Assembly (NCBI GenBank): GCA_949738465.1
Contig: CATJBQ010000076.1
Coordinates: 1-45,306 of the forward strand
Origin: an uncultured Lachnospiraceae bacterium
Lineage (GTDB): Bacteria; Bacillota; Clostridia; Lachnospirales; Lachnospiraceae
Reading direction: 5' to 3'
DNA: 45,306 nucleotides
Shown here: one piece after another, positions 14,403-23,503 of the stretch
Numbering within the stretch: position 1 is the stretch's first letter
Layout of the letters: each line of letters starts with the position of its first letter
Position numbers and translations under genes: made by a program
Notes under the pieces: generated by a model
What the model was told of the DNA's origin: nothing
The model's input: only the letters and a program-made list of their open reading frames with translations
Databases searched by the model: none

Positions 14403-16310
14403 GTGGTTGAGAAGATGAAATTGCTGCATATTACCGGGCCCAAGCATGACATCGACCGGGTAATGAAGCAGTACCTGAACAAGTATGAGATCCATTTTGA
14501 AAATGCATTGACCAGCCTGGGGAATATCAGCGGCGTCCGGGCCTTTGTGGAGCCCAATATGTATCGGGACGCGTACCAGAAGAGCCAGGAGCTTATGCCC
14601 AACTTAGATCCCGTCCCGGGGGAGGAGCTTTACGATCTTTTGCCCCAGGATGCCCAGGAGATCGTGGAGGAGGCCTACGGGCATACGTTAAAGCTGCACG
14701 ACCAGCAGGAAGCATTGCAGAAGGATCAGCAGGAAATCAAAAATTTTATGGAGCAGATTGCCGCTTTCCGGAATCTTGACTTTGAATTCCACAAGATGCT
14801 GGATTTTCATTTTATCAAGTTCCGTCTGGGGCGGATTCCGCTGGCCTATTACCATAAGCTGAACGCCTATATCCAGGAGGCGGCTTATACGATGTTCTAC
14901 GAGTGCGCCAGCGACGAGCAGTACGTGTGGGGCGTGTATTTTGTTCCAAAGGTCCACGCGGTGAAGGTGGACGCGGTGTACACCTCCTTCCATTTTGAGC
15001 AGCTCTATATGCCGGATTCCTTTGAGGGGACGCCGGAGGACGCTTACCAGGAGGCGCTGGGAAAGCTCCAGGCTAATGAGAAGAAGATTCTTGCGCTTAC
15101 GGAGCAGATGCGGGATACCCTGAAGGAAAAACGCCAGGAGCTGTTGTCGGCCTGCCAGTCCCTGAAGGATTATTGTGAAAATTTTGACATTCGCAAATTA
15201 GCCGCCTGCACCCGGCCCAAGGACAAGGGAGAATATTTTATCCTGTACGGCTGGATGGCCAGGGAGGACGCGAAGGCCTTCCAGAAGGAGATTGCGGAGG
15301 ATGAGAATGTCTACTGCATCGAGGAGGGGATGGATGGGAACCTGACCACCAGCCCGCCCTCAAAGCTGAAAAATCCCAGGCTCTTAAAGCCCTTTGAGAT
15401 GTTCGTGGAGATGTACGGGCTGCCGGCCTACAACGAGATGGATCCCACCTTCTTTGTGGCGCTGACCTACACACTGATGTTCGGCATCATGTTCGGGGAC
15501 GTGGGCCAGGGGCTGTGCCTGGTGGTGGGCGGATTTCTCCTTTACCGGATAAAGGGGATTCGCCTGGCGGGGATTGTGTCTATCGCCGGGATCTGGTCCA
15601 CTGTCTTTGGCTTTCTGTACGGAAGCTTTTTCGGCTTCGAGGAAGTGCTGCCCACCATCTGGATGAAGCCCATGGAACACATTATGCCCACGTTGATGAT
15701 GGCCATTGCCTTCGGCGGGATCTTAATCCTCATCGCCATGGTGTTAAATATCGTCAATGCCATCAGGAGCGGCGAGCGTGGCCGGCTGCTCTTTGACCAG
15801 AGCGGTATCGCGGGCCTTATCTGCTACGGCTTTGTGGCGCTGTGCGTGGCGCTTTTCGCCACCGGACATCCCCTGCCGGCGGTTTCCGTGATCGGTGCGG
15901 CGGTGGGCATTCCGCTGATTGCCATTCTGCTGAAGGAGCCCTTAAGCCATCTGGTGGAGCGGAAGAAGGAGATCTTCCCCTCCGGCAGCAAGGCGATGTT
16001 CTTTGTGGAGGCGCTGGTGGAATGCTTCGACGTGGTTTTAAGCTACGCCACCAACACCATTTCCTTTGTCCGGGTGGGGGCCTTTGCCTTAAGCCATGCC
16101 GGCATGATGGGCGTGGTGCTGACGCTGTCGGGCTTTGAGTCCGGTTCGCCCAACTGGATCATCGTGGTACTTGGCAACATCGTGGTTATGGCCTTAGAGG
16201 GCCTGGTGGTGGGGATCCAGGTGCTGCGTCTGGAATACTATGAGATGTTCAGCCGGTTCTACCGCGGAAGCGGGAAGCCCTTTGTGAACTTCCGCAGCCG
16301 GGAAAAATAA
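14403..16310 (+). CDS. ntpI: V-type ATPase subunit I (membrane subunit a)
   Basis: A 635-residue membrane subunit forming the ion half-channels against the rotor ring. The N-terminal half (to about residue 310) is soluble and helical and serves as stator arm; the C-terminal half has about seven or eight membrane segments starting near YTLMFGIMFGDVGQG and including the long conserved helix FVRVGAFALSHAGMM, whose arginine is essential for ion passage. The start is GTG at 14403, seven bases after GGAGG; an in-frame ATG at 14415 lies too far from it. The frame is intact and the length is ordinary. Whether the coupling ion is H+ or Na+ cannot be read from this subunit. Confidence 0.95.
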   Translation: MVEKMKLLHITGPKHDIDRVMKQYLNKYEIHFENALTSLGNISGVRAFVEPNMYRDAYQKSQELMPNLDPVPGEELYDLLPQDAQEIVEEAYGHTLKLHDQQEALQKDQQEIKNFMEQIAAFRNLDFEFHKMLDFHFIKFRLGRIPLAYYHKLNAYIQEAAYTMFYECASDEQYVWGVYFVPKVHAVKVDAVYTSFHFEQLYMPDSFEGTPEDAYQEALGKLQANEKKILALTEQMRDTLKEKRQELLSACQSLKDYCENFDIRKLAACTRPKDKGEYFILYGWMAREDAKAFQKEIAEDENVYCIEEGMDGNLTTSPPSKLKNPRLLKPFEMFVEMYGLPAYNEMDPTFFVALTYTLMFGIMFGDVGQGLCLVVGGFLLYRIKGIRLAGIVSIAGIWSTVFGFLYGSFFGFEEVLPTIWMKPMEHIMPTLMMAIAFGGILILIAMVLNIVNAIRSGERGRLLFDQSGIAGLICYGFVALCVALFATGHPLPAVSVIGAAVGIPLIAILLKEPLSHLVERKKEIFPSGSKAMFFVEALVECFDVVLSYATNTISFVRVGAFALSHAGMMGVVLTLSGFESGSPNWIIVVLGNIVVMALEGLVVGIQVLRLEYYEMFSRFYRGSGKPFVNFRSREK

Positions 16311-16366
16311 AGACGACTGTGTGATCCTATTAGAGAGAAAAATAGAAAGATCAGGAGGAGATTATC

Positions 16367-16783
16367 ATGATTACAAAAATTCTTTTAGTGGCAGTTTTGA
16401 TTTGCAGTATTCTTTTTCCCATAGGAGCCTTTCTTCTGGGGAAGAAAAAGGAGGGCGGCTTTAAGGCGGCCCTGGCCTGCAACCTGTTTTTCTTTTTCGG
16501 CACCCTGGTGGTGGCGGATATCCTGCTGTTCTCCGGCAAGGTGCAGGCGGCCTCCGGCGAGACGGCCGCTGTGGCTGTGGAGGGCTGGAGATACCTGGCG
16601 GCAGCGCTTTCCACGGGACTGTCCTGTATCGGCGCCGGAATCGCGGTGGCCAGCGCGGCCAGCGCGGCCCTTGGAGCGTTGAGCGAAGATTCCAGTATTA
16701 TGGGTAAGGCGTTGATCTTCGTGGCCCTGGCGGAGTCCATCGCCCTTTACGGACTTCTGATTTCCTTCTCCATCCTGGGCTAG
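16367..16783 (+). CDS. ntpK: V-type ATPase subunit K (proteolipid)
   Basis: A 138-residue rotor-ring protein with four hydrophobic segments at roughly 2-23, 33-58, 72-95 and 112-136. The last two form a normal proteolipid hairpin: a glycine/alanine-rich helix (GAGIAVASAASAALGAL) and the ion-binding helix with the glutamate in VALAESIALYG. The first two segments do not look like a normal duplicate hairpin: they lack the GxGxAxG pattern and any carboxylate, and are split by the charged loop GKKKEGG. So the protein has one ion site per four helices, as in E. hirae NtpK, but with a strongly diverged first half. The Ser after the Glu is compatible with Na+, which is only suggestive. Confidence 0.93.
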   Translation: MITKILLVAVLICSILFPIGAFLLGKKKEGGFKAALACNLFFFFGTLVVADILLFSGKVQAASGETAAVAVEGWRYLAAALSTGLSCIGAGIAVASAASAALGALSEDSSIMGKALIFVALAESIALYGLLISFSILG

Positions 16784-16793
16784 GAGGCGGCTC

Positions 16794-17102
16794 ATGAGAA
16801 TGTTTTTGATCAGCGACAACCGCGATACCTATACCGGAATGCGCCTGGCCGGGGTGGAGGGCGTCATCGCCCATACCCGGGAGGAGGTGGCAAAGGCTGT
16901 AGAGACGGCGCTTGCGGATTCCACCATCGGTATTGTCCTTGTGACGGAGCTTCTGGGACAGAAGTATGCCGACATTTTTACGGAGATCAAGGAGAACCGG
17001 CGGCTGCCCCTTCTGGTGGAGATTCCGGACCGGCACGGCATCGGGCGTAAGGAGAATTTTATTACGGATTACGTCAGCGAAGCCATTGGATTAAAGCTGT
17101 AG
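16794..17102 (+). CDS. ntpG: V-type ATPase subunit F
   Basis: A 102-residue Rossmann-like subunit that binds the central axle subunit D and modulates activity. The pattern is typical: MRMFLISDNRDTYTGMRLAGVEG at the start, a central GIVLVTELLGQKY strand-helix and PLLVEIPDRHG. AGGAGG lies seven bases ahead of the ATG, and the gene follows subunit K by ten bases. The symbol follows the E. hirae naming, where this subunit is NtpG; other schemes call it AtpF. Confidence 0.93.
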   Translation: MRMFLISDNRDTYTGMRLAGVEGVIAHTREEVAKAVETALADSTIGIVLVTELLGQKYADIFTEIKENRRLPLLVEIPDRHGIGRKENFITDYVSEAIGLKL

Positions 17103-17124
17103 CAGGAGACAGAAAGGAATTGTC

Positions 17125-17691
17125 ATGGAGAACAGAGAGAAGCTGAATATTTTTTATAAATCAGCCATTGAGGTTGCCAACCAGCAGAGCGCCCAGATCC
17201 TGCGGGAGCATACGGCCACAATGGAACATTTGTTCGAAGAATATAAGAAAAATAAGCAGAAGGAGATCGAAACCCGGTACCAGATTGAGGTGGAGAAGCT
17301 GAAGCGGGAGCAGAACCGGCGGCTCTCCGAGGCCCAGACGGAGCAGAAGCGCCAGCTCAGCCTGCACCAGCAGGCCAAGAAGGAAGCGCTGTTTGCAGTG
17401 GTGGGAAAAAAGCTTCTGGAATTCTGCCGGTCGGCGGAATATGACCATTACCTGGAGGTCAAGATCATGCAGGCCAGGTGCTTTGCCGGGGAGTCGGAGG
17501 CGGAGATCTACCTGTCCCGCCAGGATGCGGACAAAAAGCAGGCGCTGGAGGAGCGGACCGGCTGCAGCTTATGTGTGGATGAGGCGGATTTTGGCGGCGG
17601 CATCCGGGCTGTGATCCGGGGGAGGAATGTGCTGATCGACGAGTCCTTTGAGACGAAGCTGAAGCAGGCGCAGGACGCCTACACTTTTTAA
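17125..17691 (+). CDS. ntpE: V-type ATPase subunit E
   Basis: A 188-residue peripheral stalk subunit. The first 90 residues form a long charged coiled coil (EEYKKNKQKEIETRYQIEVEK and onward) that pairs with subunit G/H, and the C-terminal half is a small alpha/beta domain ending in FGGGIRAVIRGRNVLIDESFETKL, a stretch typical of E subunits. GAAAGGAA precedes the ATG. Length and place between F and A fit the operon. Similarity in the coiled coil alone would not be decisive, but the C-terminal motif is. Confidence 0.92.
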   Translation: MENREKLNIFYKSAIEVANQQSAQILREHTATMEHLFEEYKKNKQKEIETRYQIEVEKLKREQNRRLSEAQTEQKRQLSLHQQAKKEALFAVVGKKLLEFCRSAEYDHYLEVKIMQARCFAGESEAEIYLSRQDADKKQALEERTGCSLCVDEADFGGGIRAVIRGRNVLIDESFETKLKQAQDAYTF

Positions 17692-17704
17692 GCGGGAGGA
17701 AGAC

Positions 17705-19471
17705 ATGCACGTATCAGGAAAAATATATGGAATTAACGGGCCCATCGTCACGATTCTGGGGGATATGGGCTTTCAGATGGCCGAGATGGTCCATGTGGGC
17801 AGGAACCGCCTGGTGGGGGAGGTTATCGGCCTGAATAAGAAGCAGACCACCATCCAGGTGTTTGAGGAGACCACGGGCTTAAAGCCCGGCGAGACCGTGG
17901 AGGGGACGGGAAAGGCCATTTCCGTCACGTTAGCGCCCGGGATTTTAACCAATATTTTTGACGGGATTGAACGGCCTCTGCAGCAGATTGCAGAGCTTGG
18001 CGGCCCGTTTATCCCCCGGGGCGTCAGCGTGGAGGCCCTGGATACCCGGAAAAAATGGGAAACCCGGCTTTTGGTGAAGGAGGGGGAGCGTGTTTATCCG
18101 GGCGCCGTGATTGCCGAGGTGCCGGAGACGCCTGCCATCACCCACAAGGTCATGGTTCCCCCGGAGGTATCCGGTCTGGTAAAAGCCGTGGCGGCGGACG
18201 GAAGCTACACCATCCAGGAGACCCTGGCGGTGCTGGAGACAGAAGACGGGAAGGAGCTTCCCCTGACCATGACCCAGCAGTGGCCGATCCGTATCCCCAG
18301 GCCGGTAAACCGCCGGTTTCCGGCGGACCGCCCCCTGGTGACGGGACAGCGGATCTTAGACACCCTTTTTCCCATTGCAAAAGGGGGAACGGCGGCCATT
18401 CCCGGCGGATTCGGCACCGGCAAGACCATGACCCAGCACCAGCTTGCCAAATGGTCCGATGCGGATATTATAATCTACATCGGCTGCGGGGAGCGGGGCA
18501 ATGAGATGACCAATGTGCTGGAGGAATTTTCCCAGCTTGTGGACCCCAAAAGCGGAAATCTCTTAATGGACCGCACCACCCTTATTGCCAACACCTCCAA
18601 TATGCCGGTGGCGGCCCGCGAGGCCAGCATTTATACGGGGCTGACCCTGGCAGAGTATTACCGGGATATGGGCTATCATGTGGCGATTATGGCGGATTCC
18701 ACCTCCCGGTGGGCGGAAGCCTTGCGGGAGCTTTCCGGCCGTCTGGAGGAGATGCCGGCGGAGGAGGGCTTTCCGGCCTACTTAGCCTCCCGGCTGTCGG
18801 CCTTTTACGAGCGGGCAGGTTACGTGGAAAACTTAAACGGAACCGACGGCAGCGTGACGATTATCGGCGCCGTATCGCCCCAGGGCGGGGATTTCTCCGA
18901 GCCGGTGACCCAGAATACCAAACGGTTTGTGCGCTGCTTCCTGGCTCTGGACAAATCGCTGGCCTATGCGCGCCATTATCCGGCCATCAACTGGCTGACC
19001 AGCTACACGGAGTACTTAAATGACTTAGCGCCCTGGTACAGCGCCAATGTGGGCCAGAACTTCGTCTACTGCCGCAACCAGATCTTAAATATTCTCACCA
19101 CCGAGAGCCGGCTCAACGAGATTGTGAAGCTGATCGGAAGCGACGTGCTGCCGGACGACCAGAAGCTGGTCTTGGAGATCGCCAGGGTCATCCGTCTGGG
19201 CTTCCTGCAGCAGAACGCCTTCCATGCGGAGGATACCTATGTGCCCATGGAAAAGCAACTGCGGATGATGGAGACGATCCTCTACCTCTATGAGAAATGC
19301 AAGGCCTTAATCGAGCTGAATATGCCCATGGCCCTGCTGCGGGAGGACCGCATTTTCGAGAAGGTGATCGCCATCAAATACGATGTGGCCAACCAGGAGC
19401 TTTCGAAGTTCCAGGATTACCACAGGATGATCGACGCGTTTTACCAGCGGATCATGGAGACCAATGCATAA
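17705..19471 (+). CDS. ntpA: V-type ATPase catalytic subunit A
   Basis: A 588-residue subunit that hydrolyses or makes ATP in the soluble head. It has the N-terminal beta barrel ([15 protein letters not shown]), the long non-homologous insert typical of A subunits (about residues 115-190), and the nucleotide domain with P-loop GGFGTGKT, the GCGERGNEM motif containing the catalytic glutamate, and the [17 protein letters not shown] segment. The P-loop reads GGF where the commonest form is GPF; I recall the same variant in other clostridial and spirochaete enzymes, so it is likely a subfamily mark. GGGAGGA precedes the ATG. Subunit B follows with a short overlap or gap depending on its start. 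Confidence 0.97.
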   Translation: MHVSGKIYGINGPIVTILGDMGFQMAEMVHVGRNRLVGEVIGLNKKQTTIQVFEETTGLKPGETVEGTGKAISVTLAPGILTNIFDGIERPLQQIAELGGPFIPRGVSVEALDTRKKWETRLLVKEGERVYPGAVIAEVPETPAITHKVMVPPEVSGLVKAVAADGSYTIQETLAVLETEDGKELPLTMTQQWPIRIPRPVNRRFPADRPLVTGQRILDTLFPIAKGGTAAIPGGFGTGKTMTQHQLAKWSDADIIIYIGCGERGNEMTNVLEEFSQLVDPKSGNLLMDRTTLIANTSNMPVAAREASIYTGLTLAEYYRDMGYHVAIMADSTSRWAEALRELSGRLEEMPAEEGFPAYLASRLSAFYERAGYVENLNGTDGSVTIIGAVSPQGGDFSEPVTQNTKRFVRCFLALDKSLAYARHYPAINWLTSYTEYLNDLAPWYSANVGQNFVYCRNQILNILTTESRLNEIVKLIGSDVLPDDQKLVLEIARVIRLGFLQQNAFHAEDTYVPMEKQLRMMETILYLYEKCKALIELNMPMALLREDRIFEKVIAIKYDVANQELSKFQDYHRMIDAFYQRIMETNA

Positions 19472-19481
19472 GGAGGAGCGT

Positions 19482-20861
19482 ATGTCAATAGAATATTTGG
19501 GATTAAGCGAGATCAACGGCCCTCTGATCGCGGTGGAAGGGGTCAAGGGCGGATCCTTTGAAGAAATAGTGGAGCTTTCGGTTGCGGGAAAAAAGAAAAA
19601 GCTGGGCCGTATTGTGGAGATCAATGAGGATAAGGCGGTGATCCAGGTATTTGAGAGCACCGACGAGATGTCCTTGAGCAATACCCATACCCGGCTGACG
19701 GGCCATCCCATGGAGATCGGTCTTTCGGTGGACATCCTGGGGCGTATCTTCAACGGCTTAGGAGAGCCCATCGACGGCCTGGGCAAGGTGACCGCCGAAT
19801 GTGTGCGGGATGTCAACGGCCTCCCCATGAATCCCTGTGTGCGGGAATATCCCAGGAATTATATCCGCACCGGAATCTCCGCCATCGACGGGCTGACCAC
19901 CTTAATCCGGGGCCAGAAGCTGCCGATTTTTTCCGGCAACGGGCTGCCTCATGACCAGCTTGCGGCCCAGATTGTGGAGCAGGCCTCCTTAGGGGAAGGC
20001 TCCGCGGAGGATTTTGCCATTGTGTTTGCCGCCATGGGCGTAAAATACGATGTGGCGGAATTTTTCCGCCGGACCTTTGAGGAAAGCGGCGTCAGCTCCC
20101 ATGTGGTGATGTTTTTAAATCTTTCCAACGACCCGGTGGTGGAGCGTTTAATCACCCCCAAGGTGGCCCTGACGGCGGCGGAGTACCTGGCCTTTGAGAA
20201 GGATATGCATATTCTGGTGATCCTGACGGATATGACCTCCTTTGCGGAGGCCATGCGGGAGGTCTCCTCCTTAAAAGGCGAGATCCCCAGCCGGAAGGGG
20301 TATCCGGGCTACCTTTACAGCGAGCTTGCCACCCTGTACGAGCGGGCGGGAATCCTTAAGGGAGCCAAGGGTTCCGTAACCCAGATTCCCATTTTAACCA
20401 TGCCGGGCGACGATATCACCCACCCGATCCCCGACCTGACCGGGTATATCACCGAGGGGCAGATCGTGCTGGAGCGTTCCCTGCATCAGAAAAACATCTA
20501 TCCCCCCATCAACGTGCTGCCGTCCCTGTCCCGTCTGATGAAGGACGGCATCGGGGCGGAATTTACCAGGGAGGACCACCAGGACGTGTCCAACCAGCTT
20601 TTTTCCTCCTATGCCCGGGTGGGGGAGGCCAGGGACTTGGCCAGCGTCATCGGCGAGGATGAGCTCTCGGAGGTGGATAAGAAGTATCTCCAGTTCGGGA
20701 CAGCCTTCGAACAGGAGTTTGTGTCCCAGGGGGCCACGGAAAACCGTACCATGGAGGAGACCCTGGACATCGGCTGGCGGCTGCTCCACATTCTGCCCAG
20801 GGAGGAGCTTGACCGGATCGATACCAGGATCCTGGAAAAATATTACGATCCGAAGCCCTGA
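19482..20861 (+). CDS. ntpB: V-type ATPase subunit B
   Basis: A 459-residue non-catalytic nucleotide-binding subunit alternating with A in the head. It starts [21 protein letters not shown] and includes the degenerate P-loop region ([18 protein letters not shown]) typical of B, and the [17 protein letters not shown] and [11 protein letters not shown] segments. An ATG at 19464 is also in frame and would overlap subunit A, but AAGGAGG (19470-19476) lies between the two, five bases before the ATG at 19482, so the latter is the start. Length equals that of other B subunits. Confidence 0.96.
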   Translation: MSIEYLGLSEINGPLIAVEGVKGGSFEEIVELSVAGKKKKLGRIVEINEDKAVIQVFESTDEMSLSNTHTRLTGHPMEIGLSVDILGRIFNGLGEPIDGLGKVTAECVRDVNGLPMNPCVREYPRNYIRTGISAIDGLTTLIRGQKLPIFSGNGLPHDQLAAQIVEQASLGEGSAEDFAIVFAAMGVKYDVAEFFRRTFEESGVSSHVVMFLNLSNDPVVERLITPKVALTAAEYLAFEKDMHILVILTDMTSFAEAMREVSSLKGEIPSRKGYPGYLYSELATLYERAGILKGAKGSVTQIPILTMPGDDITHPIPDLTGYITEGQIVLERSLHQKNIYPPINVLPSLSRLMKDGIGAEFTREDHQDVSNQLFSSYARVGEARDLASVIGEDELSEVDKKYLQFGTAFEQEFVSQGATENRTMEETLDIGWRLLHILPREELDRIDTRILEKYYDPKP

Positions 20862-20890
20862 GGATGTATGTAAGAAAGTGAGGAACGACC

Positions 20891-21508
20891 ATGGATCCCA
20901 ATACCTTTCCCACCAAGGGAAATCTGATACTTGCCAGGAATTCACTGGCTCTGTCCCGGCAGGGCTTTGACCTGATGGACAAAAAGCGCAATATCCTGAT
21001 CCGGGAGCTGATGGATTTAATCACGGCGGCCACCGATATCCAGAAGGAGATCGACAGCACCTTCACGGCGGCCTACCGGGCGTTGGAGAAGGCCAACATC
21101 CAGATGGGCATCCGGGAGGTGGAGGCCATCAGCCGCACGATCCCCCAGGAGGAATCCATTGTCATCAAGCGGCGCAGCGTGATGGGGACGGAGATTCCCC
21201 ATGTGGAATACCAGAGGGAGAAGCAGCAGGTTTCCTATGATTTTTACGGGACGAAGATGTCCTTGGACGAGGCCAGGGAGAGCTTTGAGCGGGTGAAGGA
21301 GCTGACCATTCGGCTTGCGCAGATCGAGAATTCCGCCTACCGGCTGGCCTATAATATCAAGAAAACCCAGAAGCGGGCCAACGCCCTGCAGAATATCACG
21401 ATTCCCCGGTTCGAGCATCTCACCAAAGAGATCCAGAACGCCTTGGAGGAGAAGGAGCGGGAGGAATTCACCCGATTAAAGGTAATCAAGCGCATGCAGA
21501 GAGGATAG
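20891..21508 (+). CDS. ntpD: V-type ATPase central axle subunit D
   Basis: A 205-residue, nearly all-helical protein forming the rotating axle inside the A3B3 head. The N-terminus (TFPTKGNLILARNSLALSRQGFDLMDKKRNIL) is the conserved D-subunit signature, and the C-terminal helix (KKTQKRANALQNITIPRFE) is equally typical. GAGGAACG precedes the ATG. It is the last ATPase gene; only four bases separate its stop from the MoxR-type ATPase gene, so the transcript very probably continues into that module. Confidence 0.95.
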   Translation: MDPNTFPTKGNLILARNSLALSRQGFDLMDKKRNILIRELMDLITAATDIQKEIDSTFTAAYRALEKANIQMGIREVEAISRTIPQEESIVIKRRSVMGTEIPHVEYQREKQQVSYDFYGTKMSLDEARESFERVKELTIRLAQIENSAYRLAYNIKKTQKRANALQNITIPRFEHLTKEIQNALEEKEREEFTRLKVIKRMQRG

Positions 21509-21512
21509 CGGA

Positions 21513-22460
21513 ATGAAGGAATATGAAAAGGCCCTGGCGGTCATAACGGAAATAAAAAAGGCGGTGCTGGGTAAGGACGAATGCATTGCAAAGTGCGTAG
21601 CGGCCATCCTGGCGGGCGGCCATATCCTGTTAAACGACATTCCCGGCGTGGGAAAGACCACCCTGGCGGTGGCTCTGGCCCGCGCCATGTCCTTGCAGTC
21701 CGGCCGGGTGCAGTTTACCCCGGACGTGATGCCGGCGGATATCGTGGGCTTTTCCGTGTACAAAAAGGAATCGGACCGGCTGGAATACCAGCCCGGCAGC
21801 ATTATGTGCAACATTTTTCTGGCGGACGAGCTGAATCGGACCTCCCCTAAGACCCAGTCGGCCCTTCTGGAGGTCATGGAGGAGGGCCAGGTGACGGTGG
21901 ACGGCGTATCCCGTCCGGTGCCGGAGCCCTTCGTGGTGATTGCCACCCAGAACCCCTTTGGAAGCGCCGGAACCCAGTTGATGCCGGAATCCCAGCTAGA
22001 CCGCTTTATGATCTGCATGACCATGGGCTACCCGGCTCCGGCGGAGGAGCTTGCCATCCTTAGGGGCGAGCATAAGGAACAGGCGGTGCAGCCCCAGATC
22101 ACGGCGGCGGAGCTTTTAACCTTAAAGGCGGCGGCAGAAGCCGTCTATGTGAAGGATGAGGTGTATGATTATGCCGTCCGGCTGGCCCAGCGGACCAGGA
22201 ACCATGAGGCCCTTGCGCTGGGGTTAAGCCCCCGGGGAACCCTCTGCCTGATCGCCATGGCAAAGGCCCTGGCTTTCTTACGGCAGCGGGAGTTCGTGGC
22301 GCCCCAGGATGTGGCGGATATCGGCGTTGACGTGATGGGACACCGCCGGGTGCCCAAAAGCCGCATCGGCGCCAGAAACCGGCCGGAGGATGTGGTGGGG
22401 CAGATTTTGCGGGAGGTGAAGCGTCCTTCGGTTTTTGGCGGAAAGGGAAAGCAGCCATGA
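21513..22460 (+). CDS. MoxR-family AAA+ ATPase
   Basis: A 315-residue AAA+ protein of the MoxR group, thought to act as chaperone-like remodelers for the assembly of other proteins. Walker A is GVGKTT (about residue 46), Walker B is FLADELNRTSPK, sensor 1 lies in VIATQNPFGSAGT, and the C-terminal lid domain follows. MoxR genes usually come with DUF58 and transglutaminase genes, exactly as here: its end overlaps the DUF58 gene by four bases (ATGA). It starts four bases after the V-ATPase D gene with AGAGGATAG upstream. The client is unknown; the coupling to the ATPase operon makes that complex one possible client. Confidence 0.93.
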   Translation: MKEYEKALAVITEIKKAVLGKDECIAKCVAAILAGGHILLNDIPGVGKTTLAVALARAMSLQSGRVQFTPDVMPADIVGFSVYKKESDRLEYQPGSIMCNIFLADELNRTSPKTQSALLEVMEEGQVTVDGVSRPVPEPFVVIATQNPFGSAGTQLMPESQLDRFMICMTMGYPAPAEELAILRGEHKEQAVQPQITAAELLTLKAAAEAVYVKDEVYDYAVRLAQRTRNHEALALGLSPRGTLCLIAMAKALAFLRQREFVAPQDVADIGVDVMGHRRVPKSRIGARNRPEDVVGQILREVKRPSVFGGKGKQP

Positions 22461-23503
22461 AGCAGGTGGGTTATGTGATACTGGTGTTCGCAACCTTATA
22501 TCTGGCGGTGCTATATAACAGTCCGGCGATTGTGTTTCTTGCGGGGGTGGAGCTTTTGCTGCCCCTGTTTCTGTTTCTCCTGCTGCTGGTGGGCGATTTC
22601 CTGCTGCGGGTCAGCTTTGGGGAGACCTTCTGCCTTGTGGACAGCGGGGAAGGTGCGGCCTTGAAGCTTTGTTTTTCCAAGCGGGGCCTTCTGCCTTTGG
22701 GGCAGGTCCGTTTCCGGATTCGGGGGAGGAACCGGACCACAGGAGAGAAGCTTCGCTTGCGGGAGCAGCGCAGCGTGGACCGGGGCGTGAATCCGGTCTG
22801 GGAGATTCCGCTGCCGGCCCTGGAGTCTGGGGTCTGGCATTTTTCCCTGAAAAGGCTTCGCGTCTACGATTATATCCGGCTGTCTGTGCTTCCCCATCCA
22901 TATGGCGGGGAGGCGGTCTGTGTGGTGTTGCCAAGGTGTATCCCCCTGGCGGTGAACGAAAAGGAGAGGAGCGTGCCTGTCCTTTCCCAGGAGGAAGCTT
23001 CCTTAAAGCCCTCCTGGGCGTACGACCGGGCGGAGCGCGGGGATCTTCGGGCCTACCGGCCGGGGGATTCCCTGAAGGAGATCCACTGGAAGCTTTCGGC
23101 CAAGCGGGACGAGCTTCTGGTGTGGGAGCAGCAACGGACGGGGCAGGGCGGCTGGCTGCTGGGGCTGGAGATTTCGGGCATGGACCGCCGGAAGGCGGAG
23201 CTTGTATACAGCCTTCTGGTTTCCATGTACCGGCAGCTTGGCAGCGGAGCGGTGCTGTTTGGGCAGAGGGGAGAGGTCTGCCTTCTGTCCCTCACCGTGG
23301 AAAAGGAGCTGGATCTGGCAATGGCGCGCCTTCTGGAGGGAGAGCTGTTTCTCCTGGAGGAGGCGGAGGCGTTGCCCGCAGCTTCCCTCTGGGTAAAGGA
23401 GCCCTTGTCCCTGTGGCAGGGACAGCAGTGCCTACAGGAGTTTGTGGGCCTTTCGGAGGAAGCCTGGGAGGATACGCTGAATAAGATGGAGCTTACGCTA
23501 TGA
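22457..23503 (+). CDS. DUF58-domain membrane protein
   Basis: A 348-residue protein with two adjacent N-terminal membrane segments (residues 5-50) followed by a region of beta strands and the DUF58 core. The core signature is RAERGDLRAYRPGDSLKEIHWKLSAKRDELLVWE, about residues 190-225, with the conserved Arg-x-Tyr-x-x-Gly-Asp and His-Trp. DUF58 proteins accompany MoxR ATPases and often have a von Willebrand A-like fold. The start overlaps the moxR stop and the end overlaps the next gene (both ATGA), so translation of all three is coupled. The molecular role is unknown. Confidence 0.92.
   Translation: MKQVGYVILVFATLYLAVLYNSPAIVFLAGVELLLPLFLFLLLLVGDFLLRVSFGETFCLVDSGEGAALKLCFSKRGLLPLGQVRFRIRGRNRTTGEKLRLREQRSVDRGVNPVWEIPLPALESGVWHFSLKRLRVYDYIRLSVLPHPYGGEAVCVVLPRCIPLAVNEKERSVPVLSQEEASLKPSWAYDRAERGDLRAYRPGDSLKEIHWKLSAKRDELLVWEQQRTGQGGWLLGLEISGMDRRKAELVYSLLVSMYRQLGSGAVLFGQRGEVCLLSLTVEKELDLAMARLLEGELFLLEEAEALPAASLWVKEPLSLWQGQQCLQEFVGLSEEAWEDTLNKMELTL

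Noticed and set aside
19464-19481. Upstream ATG of V-ATPase subunit B overlapping subunit A
   Set aside because: The AAGGAGG ribosome site lies after this ATG and in good position for the ATG at 19482.
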